From Rhodobacterales bacterium UBA3080 (GTDB lineage Bacteria > Pseudomonadota > Alphaproteobacteria > Rhodobacterales > Rhodobacteraceae), in contig DFBM01000162.1 in NCBI GenBank assembly GCA_002366645.1, forward strand, positions 1 through 5,890: a stretch of DNA of 5,890 bases, given 5' to 3'. Of the stretch, positions 1 to 5,487 are shown in pieces. The notes below the pieces were generated by a model. That model did not search any database. It was given only the letters and a program-made list of their open reading frames with translations, and was not told the DNA's origin. Numbering within the stretch: the first letter of the stretch is position 1; each line of letters starts with the position of its first letter. Made by a program: the position numbers and the translations under genes.

Positions 1-983
1 TTAGTTGTTTGGAAATAACCATCAGTAGTATGTGCAGGTTGGTTAATTGGATCTACGAAATATCCGCCTACGGTATACGGGGCGTAGTAATAGGCTGGGT
101 CGCCCTCATAACCAGGAAAAAAATAACCGGGATAAGTATAACTATCTACATAATACCCATCGCGGTAATAAGCAGGGAAATACTGTCCTTCTATATATGT
201 TTCACTAACGACCCCGGAAGCGTAGCGGTTTTCCGCATGGATACCGTCACCGTTACTTCCGCTGACTCCACCACTTACGGTAATGATTAAATCGTCGAAA
301 CGGTTTTCAGCATATATTCCGGCTTCAGCGCCGGAAACCGCTCCGCTACCGCCTGTTATCGTAAGCGCACCTGTGCCATAATTTTGTGCGTTAATTCCAT
401 CGGAATAGGTACCTGTCGTATTGCCTGCGCCCAAAGTAATTGACAATGCGCCGCTGTATTCGGAGTTCACTACTTCGATACCACCGCCACCCGATATATT
501 CCCAGTCGAAGTCAGTGTGACATCGCCATAAGAATTGTTCGAAATATTGATGGCTGTATTGAAAGCGGTAATCTCGCTATTGATATCAGCAACGATCGAG
601 CCATCGGCGCCTTCAAGATCGCCATATACCCCTAGATGCTCTATTCTTATTCCATCGCCGCCTACAAATTCGGATGCTTCCGTGTCGAAATATTCGCTGT
701 AAATTTTTGAACCAAGGTCGGACTGAACAAGGATATCGCCGTCGCCCGTCACCTCGATCGCTGGATCGCTGTCTCCTTGGGAATCAATATTGGCATCGGA
801 CAGAATGAAAACGCTGGGGTCCGTATTATAGAAATTTTGCGCGCCGTAAATATCCCCGTAGCAGAGGTAGGGGTTGGGCCCAAAACACATCCCAGCACTT
901 GCTTGTCTGCCGTAACTAAAGAGCGCTGCAGTCATTAATGAAGTTGTTAGAAGCAGATTACTTTTCATTTTTTTGACGCGCAT
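1..983 (-). CDS. Exported beta-helix repeat protein, probable autotransporter passenger (N-terminal part, runs off window)
   Basis: The minus strand is open without a stop for 327 codons from the ATG at 983-981 to the window edge, so the C-terminus is missing. A GGA core 8 bases upstream of this ATG supports it; a second in-frame ATG at 968 has no ribosome site. Residues 1-30 form a classic Sec signal peptide: basic MRVKKMK, a hydrophobic Leu/Thr/Ala core, then AxA (Ala28-Ser29-Ala30) as likely cleavage site. The mature protein starts with a Cys33/Cys41 pair, followed by Gly/Ser/Thr/Asn-rich, beta-prone sequence with recurring D/G-G-I-x-A-x-N units, as in right-handed beta-helix passengers. 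Residues 263-324 are very rich in tyrosine. By inference this is a surface-exposed type V autotransporter or related adhesin; the translocator barrel that would prove it lies outside the window. A non-autotransporter repeat protein remains possible. Confidence 0.8.
   Translation of the reverse strand, partial: MRVKKMKSNLLLTTSLMTAALFSYGRQASAGMCFGPNPYLCYGDIYGAQNFYNTDPSVFILSDANIDSQGDSDPAIEVTGDGDILVQSDLGSKIYSEYFDTEASEFVGGDGIRIEHLGVYGDLEGADGSIVADINSEITAFNTAINISNNSYGDVTLTSTGNISGGGGIEVVNSEYSGALSITLGAGNTTGTYSDGINAQNYGTGALTITGGSGAVSGAEAGIYAENRFDDLIITVSGGVSGSNGDGIHAENRYASGVVSETYIEGQYFPAYYRDGYYVDSYTYPGYFFPGYEGDPAYYYAPYTVGGYFVDPINQPAHTTDGYFQTT
12..197 (-). repeat. Tyrosine-rich low-complexity insert in the exported protein
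   Basis: Residues 263-324 of the minus-strand protein contain 16 tyrosines in about 61 residues, with many Gly, Pro, Asp and Phe. Short internal repeats are visible: DGYYVDS, GGYFVDP and DGYF, plus PGYFFPGY and PAYYYAPY. The reading frame stays open throughout and joins smoothly to the beta-helix repeats, so this is coding sequence and not a frameshift. The function is unknown; such sequence could be an exposed adhesive or cross-linkable loop. Confidence 0.75.
224..485 (-). repeat. Degenerate ~26-residue beta-helix repeats in the exported protein
   Basis: Within the minus-strand gene the motif G-I-x-x-x-N recurs with nearly regular spacing. It appears as GGIEVVN around residue 170, DGINAQN around 198, AGIYAEN around 224 and DGIHAEN around 249, giving spacings of about 28, 26 and 25 residues. 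Between the motifs are T/S/G-rich strands such as ALTITGGSG and LIITVSGGVSG. An earlier weak copy (GDGIRIEH) lies near residue 113. This periodicity suits turns of a parallel beta-helix. The family assignment is inference from the pattern. Confidence 0.7.
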
Positions 984-1005
984 AATTACATCCAAACACA
1001 TATGA

Positions 1006-1031
1006 ACGTGAAGAGCGCAAACTCTACACGT
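1006..1031. promoter_or_regulatory. 26-bp dyad upstream of the exported-protein gene
   Basis: Ten-base arms, ACGTGAAGAG at 1006-1015 and CTCTACACGT at 1022-1031, are reverse complements except for one mismatched pair, and are separated by CGCAAA. The dyad ends 23 bases upstream of the ATG at 983. It could be an operator for a dimeric regulator or, if transcribed, a hairpin in the 5' leader. No U-tract follows on either strand, so a terminator is unlikely. Confidence 0.55.
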
Positions 1032-1133
1032 ACCTAAAAAAACCGATAACCTTTCCGTGAAGTTAGCATAAGTCAATGAAAAATCAAAATATTTCTGAAT
1101 CGGCATAAAAATATGAATATTTGATTAAATTTC

Positions 1134-1160
1134 TTGCACCCCCAGCGTTTATATTATCTG
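1134..1160 (+). promoter_or_regulatory. Possible sigma70-type promoter for the TIGR03032 gene
   Basis: TTGCAC at 1134-1139 and TATCTG at 1155-1160 are separated by 15 bases, which is shorter than ideal. They lie just after an AT-rich stretch and about 40 bases before the start codon at 1200. An overlapping TATTAT at 1152 would give a poorer spacing. The assignment rests on position and partial consensus match only. Confidence 0.3.
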
Positions 1161-1184
1161 CTTAGCCGGACCTAATTATTGTGC

Positions 1185-1190
1185 AGGAAG
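1185..1190 (+). promoter_or_regulatory. Ribosome binding site AGGAAG fixing the start at 1200
   Basis: AGGAAG lies 9 bases upstream of ATG 1200. The in-frame TTG at 1179 lies before this site and has no Shine-Dalgarno sequence of its own, so translation most likely starts at 1200. Confidence 0.75.
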
Positions 1191-1199
1191 TATTTTGCT

Positions 1200-2303
1200 A
1201 TGAGCGAACAGAAAACCGCCACTCGGCAACAGGGACCACGCAAGAAAAAAATGGAGCCGACGAAATATTCTATGTCCGGCGGACTCGTTGGTTTTCTGGC
1301 TGCGCAAAATATCTCGCTGGCGTTTTCGTCATACCAGTCGGGTAAACTATATCTGGTTGGTCGCGGCCCGAAGGGCGGCCTGAGGGTCAACGAACGGTTC
1401 TTTCAAAAAGCGATGGGTATTTCGGTTCAAGACAAAGACACAATTCTGCTTGTAACCGCCGCGCAAATCCTGAGTTTTAAAAACACGCTAGACCCCGGGC
1501 AGTTTATTAACCAGACCGAAGACGCCTGCTTTATCCCCCGCGTATCTTATACTACTGGCGCGTTGGATGGGCACGATGTGGGACAGTTGAACGACGGAAG
1601 TCTGGTATTCGTTAACACCCGTTTCAATTGCATCGCTACCTTATCAGAGCGCAAAGGTTTCAAGCCGATCTGGAAGCCCAAGTTCGTCTCGCAAATTATT
1701 AACGAAGACCGCTGTCACTTAAATGGAATGGCCATCGAAAACGGAGAGTTGCGCTACGCCACCGCGGTTAGCAAGTCCAATACCATCGACGGCTGGCGGG
1801 ATCGGCGAGACAGTGGCGGTATCGTGATAGATATCAAGACCAACAAAATCGTGTGCGAGGGGTTATCCATGCCACATTCGCCACGGATGCATGACGGAAA
1901 ACTGTGGGTATTAAACTCCGGCACTGGCGAACTCGGCTGGGTTGAGGTTGGCAAAACTGTCAAAACATCAAAATTTCATCCCGTCGCCTTTTGTCCGGGT
2001 TTCGTGCGTGGCCTTAGCTTTCACGGGAAGTATGCTTTTGTCGGGCTTTCCAAACCCCGCTACAAACGTTTCGAAGGGTTAGATCTGGACAAGAAGCTGG
2101 AAGAGGCAGACTCCGAACCTTGGTGCGGCGTGCAGATCATAGACCTTGAAACCGGTGCTTGTGTTCAGTGGTTGCGTCTGGATGGAGGCGTGGCCGAGCT
2201 TTACGATGTCGGCGTAGTACCCGACATCGCCTGCCCGATGTCGCTGGGGATGCTCACGAATGAGATAGCCACGCTGCTGACCCACGAAGAACTCGCGGGT
2301 TAA
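1200..2303 (+). CDS. TIGR03032-family protein (conserved, function unknown; beta-propeller-like)
   Basis: This intact 367-residue protein matches what I know of the TIGR03032 (DUF4915-like) family. Diagnostic blocks are LNGMAIENGELRYATA (residues 174-189), GWRDRRDSGGIVID (198-211), LSMPHSPRMHDGKLWVLNSG (222-241), PGFVRGLSFHGKYAFVGLSK (266-285), PWCGVQIIDLETG (307-319) and AELYDVGVVP (332-341). The many W/D/G-rich strand-turn repeats suggest a beta-propeller. There is no signal peptide; the first 20 residues are polar and basic (RKKK at 14-17), so it is probably cytoplasmic. The biochemical role is not established, and relatives are usually annotated only by family. It is transcribed away from the exported-protein gene and nothing downstream is co-directional within 400 bp, so it looks monocistronic. 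Length and conserved blocks indicate a functional copy. Confidence 0.88.
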   Translation: MSEQKTATRQQGPRKKKMEPTKYSMSGGLVGFLAAQNISLAFSSYQSGKLYLVGRGPKGGLRVNERFFQKAMGISVQDKDTILLVTAAQILSFKNTLDPGQFINQTEDACFIPRVSYTTGALDGHDVGQLNDGSLVFVNTRFNCIATLSERKGFKPIWKPKFVSQIINEDRCHLNGMAIENGELRYATAVSKSNTIDGWRDRRDSGGIVIDIKTNKIVCEGLSMPHSPRMHDGKLWVLNSGTGELGWVEVGKTVKTSKFHPVAFCPGFVRGLSFHGKYAFVGLSKPRYKRFEGLDLDKKLEEADSEPWCGVQIIDLETGACVQWLRLDGGVAELYDVGVVPDIACPMSLGMLTNEIATLLTHEELAG

Positions 2304-2742
2304 GTCGCTGACACTATCCCACTGAACTTGTCACGCGCCGTCACCCCCTACACTGCCGTCACGTTCATCCATCCTTTGCTTACCGCATGCTCCCCGTGCA
2401 TTATGTGGGTTGGTATTAATGGAGGGCGGTGCAGATGGCGGAAGATGAAAACCGCCCAAAGCCCCATCACCGGTATATTGACCTCTACGATCAACCGTGA
2501 CATATACAATCCCCGATTACGGAGAGGAATCGTAGTGGAGCCAGCTAGAGGTTTCCGATACTGCGTTTAGCCCGCCTTAAGTGCGTTCAAAGTAGGCGAA
2601 CCTTACAACACCGGGCAGTTTTCTAGGAACTGCATAAGACCCCGAGGCTCATCCTCGCTGGCTAATCGTCAAATCTAACAACTGCCGAACGGCAACGAGC
2701 GCATCTGCGTTTGCACTGCTCTTCGCGATTAGGAACTTGACG
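2304..2742. other. Gene-poor spacer with small dyads; no confident gene
   Basis: No recognisable protein is encoded here. A plus-strand frame (2304-2570) and a minus-strand frame (about 2350-2565) are both open, but neither translation resembles a known family and they cover each other. A 21-codon ORF at 2435-2500 (MAEDENRPKPHHRYIDLYDQ, then P) has a good GGAGGG site 8 bases upstream, and could be a small peptide or a gene cut short. GCCGTCAC occurs twice, at 2337 and 2355. The right third contains three small hairpins and a wider inverted repeat. No terminator with a U-tract follows the upstream gene. Confidence 0.4.
2615..2732. repeat. Cluster of small hairpins upstream of the helix-turn-helix gene
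   Basis: Three dyads lie within 80 bases: GCAGTT/AACTGC (2615-2633, loop 7), CGAGG/CCTCG (2643-2657, loop 5) and TGCCG/CGGCA (2683-2694, loop 2). A wider pair, CTAATCG at 2662-2668 and CGATTAG at 2726-2732, brackets the last hairpin and ends 10 bases before the start codon at 2743. They could be regulatory sites, recombination-site structure or chance. None is followed by a T-run. Confidence 0.35.
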
Positions 2743-2979
2743 ATGCAAAAGCCATCAAAAGACAATTGTGTGGAAAAACTCCGTACTATTCCCGAAACCT
2801 GCCAACTAATGGGAATCCGCAAACACGCGCTTAGACGAGCCGTGTCTAGCGGCTTGGTCCCATATTACACGCCATTTGGTTCGCGCCGGTACGTGCGGAT
2901 CAGCGAAGTTGAAGCGGCAATTGCCTCCCATACCGATCAATGGCTCCATGCCGATTTACAACGGTGGAGTCCTATCTAG
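2743..2979 (+). CDS. Small helix-turn-helix (MerR/excisionase-type) DNA-binding protein with altered tail
   Basis: The ATG at 2743 is chosen because AGGAA at 2731-2735 lies 7 bases upstream; the TTG at 2737 is too close to it. The 78-residue product has a winged helix-turn-helix of the excisionase/HTH_17 type. Residues 13-23 (LRTIPETCQLM) and 24-38 form the helix-turn-helix, GLVPYYTPFGSRRYVRI (38-53) is the wing with the usual G-x-x-R-x-(Y/F) signature, and SEVEAAI (54-60) is the following helix. Such proteins control DNA recombination or transcription. From about residue 66 the frame runs into DNA that codes, in another frame, for the TolC fragment. The last 12 or so residues are therefore probably not original, although the DNA-binding domain looks complete. 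No integrase is nearby, so a link to excision is not supported. Confidence 0.65.
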   Translation: MQKPSKDNCVEKLRTIPETCQLMGIRKHALRRAVSSGLVPYYTPFGSRRYVRISEVEAAIASHTDQWLHADLQRWSPI

Positions 2980-3433
2980 TTCGATACGCTCGGCTGCACA
3001 AATTATGGAAAGCCGTAAAGCTTCAACGCAGAATGTCATGCGTCAAATCCGCCAGTCGACGGCATCTTCCTGGGCTAATATTCGCGTGGCGCGCGCATCA
3101 ATTACGGCTGCAAGGCTACAAATTGAAGCCTCGGAAATCGCTTATGATGGTATTTTCGAGGAGACACGACTTGGTTCGCGTACAACGCTGGATTTGCTGG
3201 ATGCCGAACAAGAGTTGCTTTCGGCCAAGTCAAATTTAGCTTCAGCGCAACGTGATGAATATGTGGCGGCGCTCAACCTTTTGTCATCCATGGGACTGCT
3301 GACCGTCAATAACCTCGACCTCGGAATTCCGGCTTATGACCCGGAAGTGAACTTCAAAGAGGTTACTAGCTCTGCGTCCACGTCATTCTCTGGCAGCCGC
3401 ATCCTCGATGCGATCGGCGATCGCTGGAAGTAA
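2948..3433 (+). pseudogene. TolC-family outer-membrane efflux/type I secretion protein, C-terminal remnant
   Basis: From PIYNGG (about 2951) onward the frame reads as the C-terminal third of a TolC-type protein (TIGR01844-like). It has long heptad-like helices, then RLGSRTTLDLLDAEQELLSA, AQRDEYVAALNLLSSMGLLT and the terminal block GIPAYDPEVNF before the stop at 3433. Family members have roughly 420-480 residues and an N-terminal signal peptide. Here at most 161 codons remain, with no signal peptide and no first helical-hairpin repeat, so the product cannot build an outer-membrane channel. The 5' break lies at about 2940-2948, inside the end of the helix-turn-helix gene, which is read in another frame. 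Even if ATG 2948 were translated, the product should be non-functional. Confidence 0.85.
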
Positions 3434-3475
3434 TTCGGTTGACGCGTAAGCGCGACCTCAGCCAATACTTGACGC

Positions 3476-3580
3476 GGCACTGTCAGACAAAACTTAGTTG
3501 AAGAGGTCAGGTGGTTCACTTAGCGTCGCCGGATGACCAAACCCAGCCCCTTTCGCTACTTCAAACCTCACCCGAGATTA
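3476..3580 (+). mobile_element. IS6-family element, left end and transposase N-terminus (remnant)
   Basis: ATG 3533 begins MTKPSPFRYFK, which closely resembles the start of IS6-family transposases. The next bases, CCTCACCCGAGATTA, would continue as TSPEI if one A were restored after TTCAAA, so there is a one-base frameshift at about 3565. Sequence similarity then stops at about 3580. Upstream, GGCACTGTCAGACAAAACTT at 3476-3495 has the GGCACTGT-type opening expected of an IS6 terminal repeat, at a plausible distance from the start. Only about 105 bp remain, so the element is dead. Confidence 0.68.
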
Positions 3581-3581
3581 G

Positions 3582-3676
3582 AGGCAGCCGCTGCGACTGT
3601 TTGATCAGTGCAGAGACAACGCTTTCGGTGTCTTTGTTGGCGACCTTTAACTTTTGAAAGCTTCGGTTTGCTAGAA
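3582..3676 (-). mobile_element. IS30-family transposase, short internal fragment
   Basis: The minus-strand frame reads KLKVANKDTESVVSALIKQ, then SQRLP, ending at 3582. This matches the block just before the ELYKSLTWDRG motif in the catalytic core of IS30-family transposases. After Leu-Pro the similarity stops and a stop codon follows soon. There is no start codon and no terminal repeat. It is wedged between two IS6-type fragments. Confidence 0.7.
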
Positions 3677-3826
3677 TTATTCGGCTACAGTTTTACTCCA
3701 CTCGGCACAGGCTGAAGCGCGTACTTTGCGAAAAATATTTAGGGAGATCAGATGGCGTTGCAGATTGCATTGATTGAAGATGGCATCATGAACAGATAGA
3801 AATCGTTGCATTGACTCGGGTGATGT
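3677..3826 (-). mobile_element. IS6-family transposase, C-terminal fragment
   Basis: The minus-strand frame reads SPESMQRFLSVHDAIFNQCN, then LQRHLIS and RKVRASACAEW, and ends at a TAA (3679-3677). This corresponds to the AQRFLS-H-A-x-(Y/F)N-x-(F/C)N-(V/L)Q-x-HL motif and Trp-containing tail at the C-terminus of IS6/IS26-type transposases. The DDE catalytic residues lie upstream in the protein and are absent. It is oriented opposite to the IS6 N-terminal fragment at 3476-3580. Confidence 0.78.
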
Positions 3827-3951
3827 TAGCCGTTTTCGCACCGACGGCTGCTATCTAGTTGTGAACGATTTTTGCGATGAACTTAGGGCCATTGTCCGAC
3901 TGAATGAATGCAGGAACATTGCGAAGGATAAGCAGGTCCGTCAGTTGCGTT
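3822..3951 (-). mobile_element. IS3-family transposase OrfB, internal fragment with in-frame stop
   Basis: Read on the minus strand from 3950, the frame gives TQLTDLLILRNVPAFIQSDN, then GPKFIAKIVHN, a TAG at 3857-3855, and IAAVGAKTANI. This matches the IS3 OrfB integrase core around its second catalytic Asp (the SDNGPEF motif; Asp codon at 3894-3896). In intact relatives the TAG position is usually Trp, so it is a TGG-to-TAG mutation. The fragment begins abruptly within the arsR-type gene and ends where the IS6 fragment begins. It is a transposase relic and cannot act. Confidence 0.88.
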
Positions 3952-4272
3952 AAACATACTGTATAAAAGGTCAACGGTTTTTATGACTTTGTTTTCAGTA
4001 AGCGAATAATAGATACTCGTGCCCTTTCTAGAGGAAGTGACCAGTCCGGCTGCACGTAGAATCTTTAATTGTTGGCTGGCCGCAGATTGGTGCAACGAAA
4101 GCAAAGTAGCCAATTCGCCAACCGATCTCGTCTGTTTAGACAAATGACATAATATTTTTAACCTACCTTCGTGAGACAAGGCTTTTAAGAGCTCGGATGC
4201 GACGTGAAATCCATCTAATTCTTGAAAAATCGCTAAATCTGAACAATTCGTAGAGGTCTGAGTTTTGGGCAT
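3883..4272 (-). CDS. ArsR-family regulator, BigR/SqrR-like, with C-terminus replaced by IS3-derived sequence
   Basis: The ATG at 4272-4270 has GAGGA a few bases upstream. The 129-residue product has an ArsR winged helix: ALSHEGRLKILCHLS (residues 31-45), recognition region SVGELATLLSLHQSAASQQL (50-69), then LRAAGLVTSSRKGTSIYYSL (72-91) with the wing. The ILCHL block with Cys42, plus Cys10, matches BigR/SqrR-type regulators, which sense sulfane sulfur or oxidants by linking Cys41/42 to Cys107/108. Here residue 108 is Asn, and residues 108-129 plus the stop are encoded by the IS3 fragment in a shifted frame. That tail adds Cys119 and Cys121. The DNA-binding domain and the Cys42 helix are intact, so operator binding may persist while sensing is altered. 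No sulfide-metabolism target gene is present. It could equally be a decaying pseudogene. Confidence 0.82.
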   Translation of the reverse strand: MPKTQTSTNCSDLAIFQELDGFHVASELLKALSHEGRLKILCHLSKQTRSVGELATLLSLHQSAASQQLKILRAAGLVTSSRKGTSIYYSLTENKVIKTVDLLYSMFNATDGPAYPSQCSCIHSVGQWP

Positions 4273-4775
4273 TTCGTCCTCTTAAGCTACTAGTGTTGAA
4301 ATGCATAGGTTAATTAGAAACTACATTGATATAAACTTAAGGGCCTCTGCATCCCAATTTGATCGCTTTCGTTGCCGCACACCCTCACCAAATTACGAAG
4401 CGGTGTTTCTTTCGGCCTTGGCTGAAGCTAGACAAACATGCTGCAAAGCACAAATCCAGCCTATTAGGGCAATAAATAGACATTTAATGTTATTTGATTA
4501 ATTATTATGCAAAATTGTTACTGAATGCCCAGTATTTGAATCTACATTACTGTTAGTTCCAGCCGTGTGGTCCAAAAAAGGGGAGTGCAACTCAAATCAT
4601 CAGCCTCGAAATATGCGGAAGGACCAGTTCATTGGGAGTTTGTCAATCGGCGTCCGCGTCCGGCAACACTACGGTGACCCGGGATTGCTTGCAAACCGGT
4701 GACGACATGTCCAAGAGGTAATGGGTTACCGATTCAATTGTTGTTATGGAAAATCAGCGTTTGTTGCAGTAGAAT
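4273..4775. other. AT-rich upstream region of the arsR-type gene; no convincing gene
   Basis: The first part (about 4285-4360) is AT-rich, with short palindromes (CTTAAG at 4281 and 4337, ACTAGT, ATGCAT), and should hold the regulator's promoter and operator; I cannot name a specific box. A 66-codon plus-strand frame at 4301-4501 starts within this region, lacks a ribosome site and resembles nothing known. From about 4560 to 4680 another plus-strand frame is open, without a start and without recognisable motifs. The region may be decayed sequence. Confidence 0.4.
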
Positions 4776-4803
4776 TTGCAAACTGGTTTGGTGCTTCTAT
4801 ACA
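4776..4803 (+). promoter_or_regulatory. Probable sigma70-type promoter of the DUF4202 gene
   Basis: TTGCAA at 4776-4781 and TATACA at 4798-4803 are separated by 16 bases. Transcription would begin near 4810, giving a leader of about 30 bases that includes the ribosome site AGGAA at 4826-4830. This arrangement also argues against the longer reading frame starting at 4699, which would begin upstream of the promoter. Confidence 0.55.
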
Positions 4804-4839
4804 GTGCTGAAACACAACTACGATCAGGAATACTATGCA

Positions 4840-5487
4840 ATGAAAAATACAACGTCCAAACAACTTGTGGCAGTGATTGCAGCCATTGATGCAGCCAACG
4901 CCGAGGATTCAAGAGTAACCATGGTTGATGGTGAGGCATATCCATTTGAGAGTGTTTACGCGGACCGGATGACCGAAACGCTGGAAAAGCTCTATCCCGA
5001 CGCGTCAGAATTGTTACGCATCGCTGCGAGGGCACAACACATTCGCCGATGGGAAATCCCGCGCGACAAATATCCGAAAAACCGCGAAGGTTATCAGAAA
5101 TGGCGCCTAGAACTACGTAAGATGCATGCCGAGCTGGTTGGCGCAATCATGGCCGAAAACAGCTACAGTGCAGATGATATCGAACGGGTCGGAATGTTTC
5201 TTAAAAAGGAAAAGCTGAAAAAGGACGCCGAATCTCAAGCTCTTGAAAATGTAGTCGACGTTGTCTTTCTAGCCTATTACTGGGACGATTTTGCTGCCAA
5301 ATACTCTCACTATGACGATGGCAAACTTATCGATATCGTCGGCAAAACTTTGCGAAAAATGTCAACCAAGGGTCATCAAGCGGCCTTAGCTCTGGACTTA
5401 CCGGAAGACACAAAACGCATTGTACTTGCGGCTGTGGAACGTGAGAAAGACCGACTGTCGGCTATGGCTAAACACGAGGTTAGTTAA
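4840..5487 (+). CDS. DUF4202 domain-containing protein
   Basis: The start at ATG 4840 is supported by AGGAA at 4826-4830, 9 bases upstream, and by the promoter just before it. The 215-residue product spans a whole DUF4202 domain. Family blocks are IAAIDAANAED (residues 13-23), ARAQHIRRWEIPRDKYP (63-79), GYQKWRLELRKMHAELVG (84-101), FLKKEKLKKDAESQALENVV (120-139), DVVFLAYYWDDFA (140-152) and KLIDIVGKTLRKMS (about residues 163-176). It is all-helical, with no signal peptide or membrane segment, so cytoplasmic. The conserved His67, His96, Glu136 and Asp140 are arranged like a metal-binding HD-type site, but that is inference; the biochemical role is unknown to me. It appears monocistronic and undamaged, in contrast to the IS-scarred region on its left. 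Confidence 0.88.
   Translation: MKNTTSKQLVAVIAAIDAANAEDSRVTMVDGEAYPFESVYADRMTETLEKLYPDASELLRIAARAQHIRRWEIPRDKYPKNREGYQKWRLELRKMHAELVGAIMAENSYSADDIERVGMFLKKEKLKKDAESQALENVVDVVFLAYYWDDFAAKYSHYDDGKLIDIVGKTLRKMSTKGHQAALALDLPEDTKRIVLAAVEREKDRLSAMAKHEVS

Noticed and set aside
9..290. Plus-strand frame of 93 codons at the left edge.
   Set aside because: It is the antisense of the signal-peptide-bearing exported protein, whose minus-strand frame is open for all 983 bases with a sensible composition.
1179..1199. TTG start giving a seven-residue longer TIGR03032 protein.
   Set aside because: The ribosome site AGGAAG lies inside this extension and correctly serves ATG 1200.
2673..2735. ATCTAAC at 2673-2679 looked like the R'' end of an integron attC site.
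   Set aside because: No matching GTTAGAT-type partner at the far end and no cassette structure or integron integrase; the nearby dyads have a different layout.
3334..3519. Minus-strand frame of 61 codons opposite the TolC end and IS6 terminus.
   Set aside because: It is antisense to the TolC remnant and covers a presumed IS terminal repeat; no family resemblance.
3752..3799. Short plus-strand ORF MALQIALIEDGIMNR behind AGGGAG, resembling the start of a response-regulator receiver domain.
   Set aside because: The opposite strand here codes for the clearly recognisable IS6 transposase C-terminus, and the following frames give no consistent receiver domain. The resemblance is chance.
4301..4501. 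66-codon plus-strand ORF divergent from the arsR-type gene.
   Set aside because: It has no Shine-Dalgarno sequence, overlaps the expected regulator promoter and shows no recognisable motif.
4699..4839. Upstream extension of the DUF4202 frame.
   Set aside because: It would start before the promoter at 4776-4803, lacks family similarity and has no ribosome site, while ATG 4840 has one.
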